DNA from: G963663315 sp963663315
GTDB taxonomy: Bacteria > Pseudomonadota > Gammaproteobacteria > Arenicellales > Poriferihabitantaceae
Assembly (NCBI GenBank): GCA_963663315.1
Contig: OY760176.1
Location: forward strand, 1,426,001 to 1,490,000
DNA: 64,000 nucleotides
Direction: 5' to 3'
The position numbers and the translations under genes are program-made. Under the pieces are notes generated by a model. That model ran no database searches. It was given only the letters and a program-made list of their open reading frames with translations, and was not told the origin of the DNA. Within the stretch, counting starts at the first letter, position 1. The number at the start of each line of letters is the position of its first letter. Shown here in pieces: positions 1 to 8,831 of this stretch.

Positions 1-26
1 GTTTGTTCGTTCAAAATGAAATTCAC
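1..26 (-). CDS. Formate dehydrogenase-type alpha subunit, 5' end only (partial)
   Basis: Eleven bases beyond the stop of the beta subunit, a GTG at 24-26 opens a minus-strand frame that reads MNFILNEQ before the window ends. FdsA-type alpha subunits start with a short beta strand of this kind, leading into a 2Fe-2S ferredoxin domain, and they usually lie next to the NuoEF-like beta subunit. A GAGG lies only two bases before the GTG, which is close, so a TTG four codons in is an alternative start. Only eight codons are visible, so the call rests mainly on position. Confidence 0.35.
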
Positions 27-37
27 TGCCTCGGACA

Positions 38-1741
38 CTACAGATCCTCCGGAAAATATTTCAATACACAGTTTATGGGATTACCCGCAGCCTGGCCGAG
101 ACCACATATTGAGGCATCGGTCATCACTGTACTCAAATCTTTCAGCAGACCGACATCCCATTCGGGCTCGAGCATGACCTTGACCGCCTTTTCGGTACCC
201 ACCCTGCAAGGCGTACACTGTCCACAGCTCTCATCCTGAAAGAACTGCATCAGGTTCAACGCCACATCCTTCATGTTGTCATGATCACTGAAGACCACTA
301 CCGCCGCCGAACCGATGAAACAACCGTATTCCTGAAGCGTTCCGAAGTCGAGCGGAACATCATTCACTGAAGCCGGCAGGATGCCTCCGGATGCGCCTCC
401 TGGCAAATACCCTTTGAAAGTGTGTCCCCCAATCATGCCGCCGCAATAGTCATCAATCAACTGCTGTATCGTCACTCCGGCCGGGGCCAGCTTTACTCCT
501 GGATTGTTAACCCGCCCGGAAACCGAGTAACTTCTCCAACCCTTGCAACCATTCACCCCGGCTCCGGCAAACCATTGCGGGCCTTTTTCGACGATGTCCC
601 TCACCCAGAACAGGGTCTCGACATTATGTTCAAGTGTGGGTCTGCCGAACAGGCCAAGCTCGGCCACATAGGGTGGGCGGTTTCTTGGCAACCCGCGTTT
701 GCCTTCTATCGACTCGATCATCGCGGACTCTTCTCCGCAGATATACGCGCCCGCTCCCCGCCGGATTTCGATCTCGACATGATCCGCCAGTCCGGCATCC
801 CGCACCTTTCGGATTTCCGTTTTCAATAGTGCAATGATGGCCGGATATTCATCGCGAATGTAAACGTAACTGGTTTCGGTACCCACCGCCCAGGCTGCAA
901 TCAGCATGCCTTCAATAAATCGGTGAGGATCCGTTTCGAGATAGTACCGGTCCTTGAATGTACCCGGTTCGCCTTCATCACCATTGACTGCCATCAGTCT
1001 GGGGGCATCGAAGCCGCGTACAATATTCCACTTTCGCCCGGCTGGAAACCCGGCTCCACCCAGACCTTTCAATTCCGAGTCATTCAGACTATCAATAATG
1101 TCCTCAGGTGTCTGAGACCCGGCAAGACAATCCTTAAGCAGACTGTAACCACCTCCATCGGTATATTTCCGATAGTCGACATAATCCGGCAATTCGGGAT
1201 GGGTATGCCCGGCGTGTGCGGCAGTCAGCAACTCTTCGGTATTCGCGTGACCGATATGATTATGACCGACTTCTGCAACCGGCGCCATTTCACAGCGTCC
1301 CATGCACGGAGCTTTAAGAACACGCACCGTGTCCGGTGGTGATCGCTGCTCCAGTTCCTCGACCAGCGCCTGTGCCCCGGCCAATTGACAGGCAATGCTG
1401 TCACACACTCTTATTGTTATCGGTGGCGGTGGCGTCTGGTCTTCCTTGACAACATCAAAATGCGCATAAAAAGTAGCGACCTCATAGACCTCGGTCTGTG
1501 ACAGACTCATGATTGATGCCAGTGCAGCCAGATGGGCACTCGAAAGATAACCATATTTATCCTGTATCAGGTGCAGATACTCGATCAGCAAATCCCGCCG
1601 TTGAGGCAGGTCCTGAAGCAAGGACTGAATTTCCTGCAACGCCGAGGGAACAACCTGCCGGCCTTTCTGATAGGGGCTGGTTCTGGTTTTGCCACGACCT
1701 GGATGACGACGCTTCAACGCGGTTTTACTGACAGAAACCAT
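38..1741 (-). CDS. NAD-dependent formate dehydrogenase beta subunit (fused NuoE/NuoF-like flavoprotein)
   Basis: The 567-residue protein is a fusion of a NuoE-like thioredoxin-fold 2Fe-2S domain and a NuoF-like FMN/NADH domain. The N-terminal cluster ligands are Cys113, Cys118, Cys146 and Cys150 (C-x4-C and C-x3-C). The flavin/NADH site is visible as GLGGAGFPAGRKW at 226-238 and CGEES near 335. The C-terminal 4Fe-4S ligands are Cys506, Cys509, Cys512 and Cys546. This layout is that of FdsB/HoxF-type diaphorase subunits, which pass electrons from a catalytic subunit to NAD+. The next gene downstream seems to be an alpha subunit. Eight bases upstream is sucD, so it may be cotranscribed with sucCD. 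A diaphorase of another soluble dehydrogenase or a hydrogenase remains possible. Confidence 0.8.
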   Translation of the reverse strand: MVSVSKTALKRRHPGRGKTRTSPYQKGRQVVPSALQEIQSLLQDLPQRRDLLIEYLHLIQDKYGYLSSAHLAALASIMSLSQTEVYEVATFYAHFDVVKEDQTPPPPITIRVCDSIACQLAGAQALVEELEQRSPPDTVRVLKAPCMGRCEMAPVAEVGHNHIGHANTEELLTAAHAGHTHPELPDYVDYRKYTDGGGYSLLKDCLAGSQTPEDIIDSLNDSELKGLGGAGFPAGRKWNIVRGFDAPRLMAVNGDEGEPGTFKDRYYLETDPHRFIEGMLIAAWAVGTETSYVYIRDEYPAIIALLKTEIRKVRDAGLADHVEIEIRRGAGAYICGEESAMIESIEGKRGLPRNRPPYVAELGLFGRPTLEHNVETLFWVRDIVEKGPQWFAGAGVNGCKGWRSYSVSGRVNNPGVKLAPAGVTIQQLIDDYCGGMIGGHTFKGYLPGGASGGILPASVNDVPLDFGTLQEYGCFIGSAAVVVFSDHDNMKDVALNLMQFFQDESCGQCTPCRVGTEKAVKVMLEPEWDVGLLKDLSTVMTDASICGLGQAAGNPINCVLKYFPEDL

Positions 1742-1748
1742 AGCCGTG

Positions 1749-2618
1749 TTAGATTGCCTGTTTCAAGGTACGACCCAGCGAGGCGGGAGAATCTGATACC
1801 GCAATCCCTGCACTTTTCAGGGCTTCGATTTTTTCAGCCGCGCCGCCCTTGCCGCCGGCAATGATCGCACCGGCATGTCCCATTCGTCTGCCGGGCGGTG
1901 CAGTGACCCCCGCAATGAAACCGCAAACCGGTTTTCTGGTTTTACTCCGTCGGATGAAGTCGGCTGCTTCTTCTTCTGCAGTACCACCGATTTCTCCGAT
2001 CATCACAATCGATTCGGTTTCCGGGTCTGACAAAAACATCTCCAGACAATCGACAAAGCTGGTGCCGTTAACCGGGTCACCGCCGATTCCTATGCAGGTG
2101 CTTTGGCCCAGCCCTTCAGCAGTGGTTTGTGCAACCGCCTCGTAGGTCAAGGTTCCAGATCGTGAAACAATGCCGACGCTGCCTTTTTTATGAATATGAC
2201 CGGGCATGATACCAATCTTGCATTCATCCGGAGTGATCACGCCGGGACAGTTCGGTCCCACCAGTCTTGTTGCCGAGTTTTCGAGCATACGTTTGACCCG
2301 GATCATGTCAAGCACCGGAATGCCTTCGGTAATACAAACCACCAGCGCAAGGCCTGCGTCGATCGCTTCGAGGATTGCATCCGCCGCAAAGGCCGGAGGA
2401 ACATAGATGACGGATGCATCGGCGCCTGTGGTGGCTACGGCTTCATCGACGGTGTCAAAAACCGGCAACCCGAGATGCACCATCCCGCCTTTGCCCGGTG
2501 TCACACCGCCGACCATGTTGGCGCCATAGCTGATCGCCTGTTCACTATGGAATGTTGCCTGAGAGCCTGTAAATCCCTGGCAAATGACTTTTGTGCTTCT
2601 GTTTATCAGTACTGACAT
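1749..2618 (-). CDS. sucD: Succinyl-CoA synthetase alpha subunit
   Basis: The 289-residue protein binds CoA and carries the phosphorylated histidine in the reversible conversion of succinyl-CoA to succinate with NTP formation in the TCA cycle. The N-terminal GFTGSQATFHSEQA stretch and GGVTPGKGG match the CoA-binding Rossmann domain of SucD. The active-site GRRMGHAGAI places the phosphohistidine at about residue 248. Length is normal for the family. Its ATG overlaps the sucC stop in TGATG, which indicates translational coupling. Malate-CoA ligase (MtkB) was considered, but the N-terminal region follows SucD much more closely. Confidence 0.95.
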   Translation of the reverse strand: MSVLINRSTKVICQGFTGSQATFHSEQAISYGANMVGGVTPGKGGMVHLGLPVFDTVDEAVATTGADASVIYVPPAFAADAILEAIDAGLALVVCITEGIPVLDMIRVKRMLENSATRLVGPNCPGVITPDECKIGIMPGHIHKKGSVGIVSRSGTLTYEAVAQTTAEGLGQSTCIGIGGDPVNGTSFVDCLEMFLSDPETESIVMIGEIGGTAEEEAADFIRRSKTRKPVCGFIAGVTAPPGRRMGHAGAIIAGGKGGAAEKIEALKSAGIAVSDSPASLGRTLKQAI

Positions 2619-3787
2619 CAGCCCTCTCCGTTGACAACTTGAACAACTTTTCGGGCAGCGTCATCCAGGTCGTCCGCCAGCACAATCGGCAGCTGCGACT
2701 CGGCAAGGATCCGCTTGCCCATGTCCACATTGGTGCCTTCAAGACGAACCACCAGCGGCACATCGAGTTTCGCTTCCCTTGCGCCAGCGACAATACCTTC
2801 GGCAATCACGTCACAACGCATGATGCCGCCAAAAATATTCACCAGGATGCCCTTGACGTTGTCATCAGACAGGATGATCTTGAATGCTTCGGTAACCCGT
2901 TCAGTGGTGGCGCCCCCACCCACGTCGAGAAAATTCGCAGGTGAACTGCCATACAATTGGATGATATCCATAGTGGCCATGGCCAGCCCTGCCCCATTCA
3001 CCATGCAACCGATGTCGCCATCAAGCTTGATGTAGTTCAGATCATGTTCGCTGGCTTTCGCTTCTGCCGGATTCTCTTCGTCTTCATCGCGCAGATCAAT
3101 GATGCGGGGCTGACGATACAATGCATTACTGTCAAAATTCATTTTCGCATCCAGGGCAATCAGGTCACCACCAGCGGTCACCACCAGCGGATTGATCTCG
3201 ACCATGCTGGCGTCGAGTTTTATAAATGCCTGATACATTCCCTGCATGAGTTTGACTGCGGATCTGACCTGCCCCCCGGACAGATTCAAGCCATAAGCAA
3301 GCTTGCGGGCATGGAAGGGTTGCAGACCGGTGGCCGGATCAATCATCACCCTGATAATTTTTTCCGGGGTATTTGCGGCCACTTCTTCAATATCCATACC
3401 GCCTTCAGTAGAAGCAATCACCGTGATGCGGCTCGACCCCCGGTCCACCAGCATGCCAAGGTATAATTCCCGTGCAATATCACAACCCTCTTCAATGTAA
3501 ATCCGCTTGACGCATCGCCCACCGGGACCGGTTTGGTGGGTGACCAGCTGCATACCGAGGATGTCATTGGCAGCGGCTTCCAGATCTTCGATCGAAGAAA
3601 CCACCTTGACACCGCCGCCTTTGCCCCGACCTCCGGCATGAATCTGCGCCTTGACTACCCAGGTCGGCCCGCCGAGTTCCTGCGCCCCACTGATCGCCTG
3701 ATCAATGGTGAATGCAATCCTGCCTTTCGGTACGGCAACGCCAAAGTCAGACAACAGAGACTTGGCCTGATACTCATGGATATTCAT
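2618..3787 (-). CDS. sucC: Succinyl-CoA synthetase beta subunit
   Basis: The 389-residue ATP-grasp subunit binds nucleotide and succinate and pairs with SucD. The protein starts MNIHEYQAK as usual, shows the nucleotide-binding GGRGKGGG near 52-59, the GEGCDIAREL-like lid segment, and NIFGGIMRCD near 318, which belongs to the C-terminal ligase domain. It is full length. It is directly followed by sucD with a one-base overlap. The usual upstream partners sucAB are absent; instead pyk lies about 100 bases upstream on the same strand. Cytoplasmic TCA-cycle enzyme. Confidence 0.95.
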   Translation of the reverse strand: MNIHEYQAKSLLSDFGVAVPKGRIAFTIDQAISGAQELGGPTWVVKAQIHAGGRGKGGGVKVVSSIEDLEAAANDILGMQLVTHQTGPGGRCVKRIYIEEGCDIARELYLGMLVDRGSSRITVIASTEGGMDIEEVAANTPEKIIRVMIDPATGLQPFHARKLAYGLNLSGGQVRSAVKLMQGMYQAFIKLDASMVEINPLVVTAGGDLIALDAKMNFDSNALYRQPRIIDLRDEDEENPAEAKASEHDLNYIKLDGDIGCMVNGAGLAMATMDIIQLYGSSPANFLDVGGGATTERVTEAFKIILSDDNVKGILVNIFGGIMRCDVIAEGIVAGAREAKLDVPLVVRLEGTNVDMGKRILAESQLPIVLADDLDDAARKVVQVVNGEG

Positions 3788-3889
3788 AGATTTTGATATT
3801 CGAGGATGTTCTGGAAAAACAACGCCAAAGTATACCCTGTTACCTCCCCGGCAACAATTCCCGCCAACTTCTGAAAGCAGATCGGCAGA

Positions 3890-5314
3890 TCATTCAATCC
3901 GGGCTATATGCAACAGGTTGGTGGTCCCCGACTTGCCGAACGGCAACCCTGCTGCAATAACCACTGCCTCTCCGGGTACAGCGAATTTTTCCCGTACGGC
4001 AATCGCTTTTGCCGTATTGATGACCTGATTGATATCGGCCTGTTCATTTGCCACATCCACGGTTACGGCATGAATTCCCCAGGCAAGCGCCAAATGGCGG
4101 GCAGACCTGACAGACGGAGTCAGGCTCAAAATCGGCGCCTGAGGCCGCTCACGGGCTGCACGTAAACTGGTGCTGCCCGAATCGGTGTAGGTCACAGTAG
4201 CCGCCGATGACAATATGCCGGTAATGGTCTGCAATGCATTACAGATTGCATCCGCTGTCGTACTGTCCGGCTGCGGGCGCTGTGCCTCGATAATCGAAGG
4301 GTATAACGGATCGCATTCCACCTCTTCGATAATACTGTTCATCATTTGTACTGAACGCACCGGATACTCCCCTGCCGCAGATTCTGCCGACAACATCACC
4401 GCGTCCACACCATCGTAAATGGCGGTTGCCACATCTGACGCTTCGGCGCGGGTGGGTACCGGATTGGTCACCATGGAATCCAGCATGTGGGTTGCCACCA
4501 CAACCGGTTTTCCGGCCTGACGACACTGTCGGATGATTTTTTTCTGAACGGTCGGCACTTTCTGCGGAGGCAATTCAACACCAAGGTCTCCTCGCGCCAC
4601 CATGATGCCATCACAGATTCCAAGGATTTCATCCAGGTGTTTCAAGGCCGACGGCTTCTCCAGCTTGACCATAATTTTCGCCCGATCCTTGACAATCGAT
4701 TTCAACTCTTCTACGTCTGATGGCTGTTGTACAAAGGACTGGGCAACCCAGTCAATATCCAGGCCGAGTCCGAACTCGAGGTCTTTCCGATCCTTGCTGG
4801 TGAGCACGGAAAACGGCAAAATCACATCAGGTACATTCACCCCCTTGTGGTTGCTGATCAAACCTCCCACAATCACCTCGGTATCCGCAAAGTCCGGTGT
4901 GCAATCGACGACTTTCAGCCTGATCCGGCCATCGTCGATCATCAGTTCATTTCCTCGTTCAAGGGCTGCAAAAATTTCAGGATGGGGTAATGGCGCCCTG
5001 TGCTTGCTGCCGGGTTTCTCATTCATGTCGAGCCGAAAGGTTCCGCCTTTCTTTAACACGGCCCGGCCTTTCCTGATTTCGCCCAGCCTCAGCTTGGGTC
5101 CCTGTATGTCGATCAAAATTCCGACTGGCCGACCGGTCTGATTTTCTATCTTTCTGATGATATCGACAAGTTGCCCATGTTCCTGGTGGGTTCCATGGCT
5201 GAAATTGAGTCGGAACACATCAACCCCGCAATCGAACAATTCCCGGATCACTTGTTCGCTCTGACTTGCCGGTCCCAGCGTCGCCACAATTTTTGCCTTT
5301 CTGTTTCGTCTCAT
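3890..5314 (-). CDS. pyk: Pyruvate kinase
   Basis: The enzyme converts phosphoenolpyruvate and ADP to pyruvate and ATP. The N-terminal KIVATLGPAS, FRLNFSHG, the substrate-site MVARGDLGVELP and ATHMLDSM are all present, and the C-terminal regulatory domain continues to about residue 474. The frame stays open 20 codons further to an ATG at 5372-5374, but family alignment favours the ATG at 5312-5314 (MRRNRKAKIVATLGPAS). A TATACT -10 element at 5382-5387 would put the transcript start near 5375, which also argues for the inner ATG. The gene is divergent from the Rieske ferredoxin gene. Confidence 0.93.
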   Translation of the reverse strand: MRRNRKAKIVATLGPASQSEQVIRELFDCGVDVFRLNFSHGTHQEHGQLVDIIRKIENQTGRPVGILIDIQGPKLRLGEIRKGRAVLKKGGTFRLDMNEKPGSKHRAPLPHPEIFAALERGNELMIDDGRIRLKVVDCTPDFADTEVIVGGLISNHKGVNVPDVILPFSVLTSKDRKDLEFGLGLDIDWVAQSFVQQPSDVEELKSIVKDRAKIMVKLEKPSALKHLDEILGICDGIMVARGDLGVELPPQKVPTVQKKIIRQCRQAGKPVVVATHMLDSMVTNPVPTRAEASDVATAIYDGVDAVMLSAESAAGEYPVRSVQMMNSIIEEVECDPLYPSIIEAQRPQPDSTTADAICNALQTITGILSSAATVTYTDSGSTSLRAARERPQAPILSLTPSVRSARHLALAWGIHAVTVDVANEQADINQVINTAKAIAVREKFAVPGEAVVIAAGLPFGKSGTTNLLHIARIE

Positions 5315-5381
5315 ATTTTTATTGCCTGGTTTGCTGTCTTGACTGGCGCTGCCTGCCACCGCTTGACCCTGCATGTAAGAT

Positions 5382-5387
5382 AGTATA
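5382..5387 (-). promoter_or_regulatory. Possible -10 element for pyk
   Basis: On the minus strand the bases read TATACT, five of six matching the sigma-70 consensus, about 68 bases upstream of the preferred pyk ATG. I do not see a convincing -35 hexamer 16-18 bases upstream, so this is tentative. Confidence 0.3.
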
Positions 5388-5425
5388 GCGTCCCTAAGTT
5401 TTGGCGGTATCGGCTTTTAACATAC

Positions 5426-5743
5426 ATGAACATACGACTTCAATGGCATCAGACCATCCCGTTTTCGCAACTCGATGACGAAGAGCCCACCCAGGTCAGG
5501 ATTGATGACAAATTGATTGCTCTTTGTAAACTGGGTGATCAGGCTTTTGCCGTTGATGATGTCTGCACTCATGAGCTTGCCTGGCTTTCAGATGGAATCA
5601 TCGAAAACGACTGCATCGAATGTCCACTGCATCAGGCTTTATTTGATATACGAACCGGCAAGGCATTATCCCCCCCGGCGATCATCGACCTGGCTGTGTA
5701 TCCAGTAAAGATCGAGAATGGTATGATCTGGGTCGGTGTGTAA
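5426..5743 (+). CDS. Rieske-type 2Fe-2S ferredoxin
   Basis: The 105-residue protein is a single small Rieske domain. The cluster ligands are Cys47 and His49 in CTHE and Cys66 and His69 in CPLH, spaced as in bacterial Rieske ferredoxins that feed ring-hydroxylating oxygenases. There is no signal peptide, so it is cytoplasmic. It is followed 78 bases later by a Rieske oxygenase alpha subunit, which makes it the likely electron donor for that enzyme. No reductase gene is adjacent, so a general flavoprotein reductase would have to supply electrons. Confidence 0.85.
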   Translation: MNIRLQWHQTIPFSQLDDEEPTQVRIDDKLIALCKLGDQAFAVDDVCTHELAWLSDGIIENDCIECPLHQALFDIRTGKALSPPAIIDLAVYPVKIENGMIWVGV

Positions 5744-5821
5744 AGAGCCTGTTTATTGAACAGCGGGAATCATGGCCTGAAATGTTACTGGAATATTAAT
5801 TCAATTTAATTCAATACTGAT

Positions 5822-7183
5822 ATGTCACGTAATAAAGAAAACTTCGAACCCTATTGTGGTTATCACCAGAGCTTCCTGGGTGACCATGACCATGAACTGA
5901 CCGAGACCGGTGCAGGCACCGTGATGGGTGAATTTCTGCGGCGGTACTGGCATCCGGTGGCGATAACAGCAGAATTGAAGGACCGCCCGAAACTGATCAA
6001 GGTGATGGGTGAGGCGCTGGTACTGTTTCGTGACGGCAGTGGCCGAATCGGTCTGGTTCATAAAAACTGCCCTCATCGCCGGGCTTCTCTTGAATTCGGC
6101 CGTTGTCAAACCAGGGGGATTCGCTGCTGCTATCACGGCTGGTTATTCGATGTCGATGGCGCCATACTCGAAATACCCGGACAACCTGAGAATTCTGACA
6201 GCACAGGAAACATTCAACAATCCAGACGCCTCGGCGCCTATCCGGTGATCGAGTTCCGCGGCTTGATCTTTGCCTATCTTGGCCCGTCGCAGGAAAAACC
6301 ACCGTTTCCCCACTACGATGTTTATGATCTGCCCGACATGATCATGACCCCTTATGCGGCACCGTTCAAATGCAACTGGATACAGGTGCTCGATGCGATC
6401 GTGGATCCGGTGCATACCGCATTTTTACATCAAATCCAGTTTACCGACGGTTTTGGCGTAGTCGGTGAATATCAGTTTTATGAGCGCGACAGACTCAGGT
6501 TTCTGGGCACGGCGACGCGTCGTGTCAACGACAATGCCTGGATACGGGTGAATGAACTGATCCTGCCGAACTTCACCCAGTCGGGCGCCGCCTTTTCGAC
6601 CGATGGCGCCACAACAAAATTTTTCGGCAGAAGCGCTTTCACGCGCTGGGTGGTTCCCGTCGATGACGAGCACTGCATCGCTTATGCCTGGGGCAATTTC
6701 GGCGAACGTGGAGACCCGCTGGAATTCAATACCAAAGAGGGAATGGAGCGAATTGAACAGGGCGAGGTGATTGATCGCACTTATGAGGAGAGGCAACGAA
6801 ATCCGGGTGACATGGAAGCGGTTGAAGGCATGGGAGCGATTTCCGAACATTCCAAAGAGCATCTGGTCGCAGCAGACCGGGGCGTTGTTCTTTACCGGCG
6901 ACGGCTTCGGCGACTCGCCGGTGATCTGACCAAAGGCAAGCTACCGCCCCAACTCACCGATCTCATACCGGGCCCAATTGCGACTTACGGCAGCGATACC
7001 GTGGTCTACGCCCCTGCCAACGAATCGGGCGACGACAGCAGGCATCTGCAACAAATAAACGATCAGGTCGTCGGGATTATTTTCCAGGGTGACAAATACA
7101 GCGGCAAGGCGCGTGACGATTTCATTATCGCCGAGCTGAAAAAACTTCAGGAACGGACACGACCTGACCGGAAACCTGAATAA
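5822..7183 (+). CDS. Rieske 2Fe-2S oxygenase alpha subunit (aromatic-ring hydroxylating/demethylating type)
   Basis: The 453-residue protein has an N-terminal Rieske domain (Cys83 and His85 in CPHR; Cys102 and His105 in CCYHGW) and a C-terminal catalytic domain. The mononuclear-iron motif D195-x2-H198-x4-H203 is seen in DPVHTAFLH. This is the architecture of homo-oligomeric oxygenases and O-demethylases such as the phthalate/phenoxybenzoate and vanillate groups. No beta subunit is nearby, consistent with an alpha-only enzyme. The substrate cannot be read from the sequence. It probably forms a unit with the preceding ferredoxin and the following 2-hydroxyacid dehydrogenase. Confidence 0.85.
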   Translation: MSRNKENFEPYCGYHQSFLGDHDHELTETGAGTVMGEFLRRYWHPVAITAELKDRPKLIKVMGEALVLFRDGSGRIGLVHKNCPHRRASLEFGRCQTRGIRCCYHGWLFDVDGAILEIPGQPENSDSTGNIQQSRRLGAYPVIEFRGLIFAYLGPSQEKPPFPHYDVYDLPDMIMTPYAAPFKCNWIQVLDAIVDPVHTAFLHQIQFTDGFGVVGEYQFYERDRLRFLGTATRRVNDNAWIRVNELILPNFTQSGAAFSTDGATTKFFGRSAFTRWVVPVDDEHCIAYAWGNFGERGDPLEFNTKEGMERIEQGEVIDRTYEERQRNPGDMEAVEGMGAISEHSKEHLVAADRGVVLYRRRLRRLAGDLTKGKLPPQLTDLIPGPIATYGSDTVVYAPANESGDDSRHLQQINDQVVGIIFQGDKYSGKARDDFIIAELKKLQERTRPDRKPE

Positions 7184-7209
7184 CGGCTCGAAACCATACG
7201 ACTTCACTG

Positions 7210-8238
7210 ATGACGGCTTCACGAAAAATCAAGGTTCACATCAAGAACAATCATTTCTCTGCCAACACCTTTCCAAATACCAGGGAGGGCGAAACTGTTT
7301 TCACCATCAACCGGTCGAGATACCAGCACACTGCCAGAGACTACCCCGATATTGCCCGGCGCCTGGATGTTTTTATCGACTGGGACACAGACCATTTCGA
7401 AGCGTCAATGGCCAATGCAGAAGTGCTGGTCACATGGGATCTTCCTGTCCAGAATCTCGCTGACATTGCGCCCGGATTGAAATGGATTCACATCATTGGC
7501 GCGGGGGTCGAGCATCTCGCGCCGATGGACTGGCTGCCCGACGGTGTACAACTGACCAACAACAAAGGCGTACATGCGGCAAAAGGCGGTGAATTCGGGC
7601 TGATGTCGATATTGATGCTGCATAATGCCATGCCGGCCATTGTCTGCAACCAGCGCAGCGCGCTCTACGATTCTATTTATTCAACACCAATCGCAGGTAA
7701 AACCCTGATCCTGATCGGTGTCGGCAGTATCGGAAAATCCGTGGCCACTCATGCCAAAGCCATTGGCATTGAGGTGATCGGTGTCTCCCGTCATGGCCGT
7801 CCTGTCGACCAGGTCGATCAAATGGTATCGGTGGATCAACTGGACCAGGTATTGCCGAGGGCTGATTTTGTGTTTATTGTCACCCCGCTGACAGATGAAA
7901 CCCGGAATTTACTCGACCGGCGGCGCCTCGACCTGCTTAAACCCGGCGCTGGGCTGATCAATATCGGTCGCGCTGCGGTAGTGGATTATCAGGCACTGGT
8001 TGTGAAACTGAAAGACGGCTCAATCTCCGGTGCGATTCTCGATGTATTCGATCAGGAACCCCTGCCACCGGACTCCCCTTACTGGAGCGTACCCAACCTG
8101 ATCGTCACGCCACATGTTTCCGCAGATGACGGTCGCGCTTATGTTGCGATGACCCTGTCGGTGTTTTTTGACAACATGAAACGATATCTGGCTGGCGAAC
8201 CTTTGCACAATCGGGTTAACCCTGATCTTGGCTATTGA
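7210..8238 (+). CDS. D-2-hydroxyacid dehydrogenase (NAD-binding)
   Basis: The 342-residue protein belongs to the D-isomer-specific 2-hydroxyacid dehydrogenases, which interconvert 2-oxoacids and D-2-hydroxyacids. The dinucleotide-binding GVGSIG lies near 170-175. The catalytic Arg (NIGRAAVVD), Glu (FDQEPLP) and His (VTPHVSA) are all recognisable. It resembles the glyoxylate/hydroxypyruvate-reductase-like branch, but the exact substrate is not clear. It starts 26 bases after the Rieske oxygenase stop on the same strand, so an operon is likely. A link with the glycerate kinase at 52.1 kb is possible but speculative. Confidence 0.85.
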   Translation: MTASRKIKVHIKNNHFSANTFPNTREGETVFTINRSRYQHTARDYPDIARRLDVFIDWDTDHFEASMANAEVLVTWDLPVQNLADIAPGLKWIHIIGAGVEHLAPMDWLPDGVQLTNNKGVHAAKGGEFGLMSILMLHNAMPAIVCNQRSALYDSIYSTPIAGKTLILIGVGSIGKSVATHAKAIGIEVIGVSRHGRPVDQVDQMVSVDQLDQVLPRADFVFIVTPLTDETRNLLDRRRLDLLKPGAGLINIGRAAVVDYQALVVKLKDGSISGAILDVFDQEPLPPDSPYWSVPNLIVTPHVSADDGRAYVAMTLSVFFDNMKRYLAGEPLHNRVNPDLGY

Positions 8239-8375
8239 CTGTCAGCCCTGATCTGCTGCGGTTTTGATTGACTATTTACCATTTCAGGAGCAGAATACCG
8301 CGCACCACCAAACTTCCCGGGGATTATTCAGTAATAACCGGAAACTTAAGCGCAAACTTAAGGAATATCCTGAGT

Positions 8376-8705
8376 TTACTCAAGATTACTGTCGATAAAC
8401 GCTGCGAGTTGGGATTTTGAAACCGCTCCCACTTTGGTTGCTTCGACATTTCCGTTCTTGAACAGCATCAGAGTAGGTATTCCGCGAATTCCGTACTTCG
8501 GAGGGGTTTCCGGGTTTTCATCAATGTTGAATTTGGCAATCTTGATTTTATCGCCGTACTCTTCTGCGAGTTCATCAATGATTGGAGCAATCATTTTGCA
8601 CGGTCCGCACCACTCGGCCCAATAGTCGATCAGAACCAGTTCACTTGCATTGAGAACTTCCTGTTCGAATGATTCATCGCTCACATGTACAATATTTTTA
8701 GACAT
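8376..8705 (-). CDS. trxA: Thioredoxin
   Basis: The 109-residue protein is a standard thioredoxin, a cytoplasmic disulfide reductant. The redox site WCGPC is at residues 32-36 and the cis-Pro region RGIPTLMLF is present. Length and sequence fit TrxA throughout. It is divergent from rhlB, the same arrangement as in enterobacteria. Unlike in those genomes, rho does not follow it; a convergent dehydrogenase gene lies downstream. Confidence 0.96.
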   Translation of the reverse strand: MSKNIVHVSDESFEQEVLNASELVLIDYWAEWCGPCKMIAPIIDELAEEYGDKIKIAKFNIDENPETPPKYGIRGIPTLMLFKNGNVEATKVGAVSKSQLAAFIDSNLE

Positions 8706-8831
8706 AGTAATTTATTTTGCAGATTATTTGAATAAGTCAAATATGCTTTGATACCCGCAGTTAATCAAGTACTTCAGCTAAATAAATTTCCCGGACCGAC
8801 CCATAAATTATCTATACAAAATTTCGAAAAC

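Noticed and set aside
1749..3787. Malate-CoA ligase (MtkAB) of a serine cycle, suggested by the formate dehydrogenase, glycerate kinase and hydroxyacid dehydrogenase in the window
   Set aside because: The alpha subunit follows SucD closely (GFTGSQ..FHSEQA) and not MtkB, and no other serine-cycle genes are seen.
8748..8831. Longer start for rhlB
   Set aside because: The extra 28 residues do not match RhlB, whose N-terminus aligns from the ATG at 8832.
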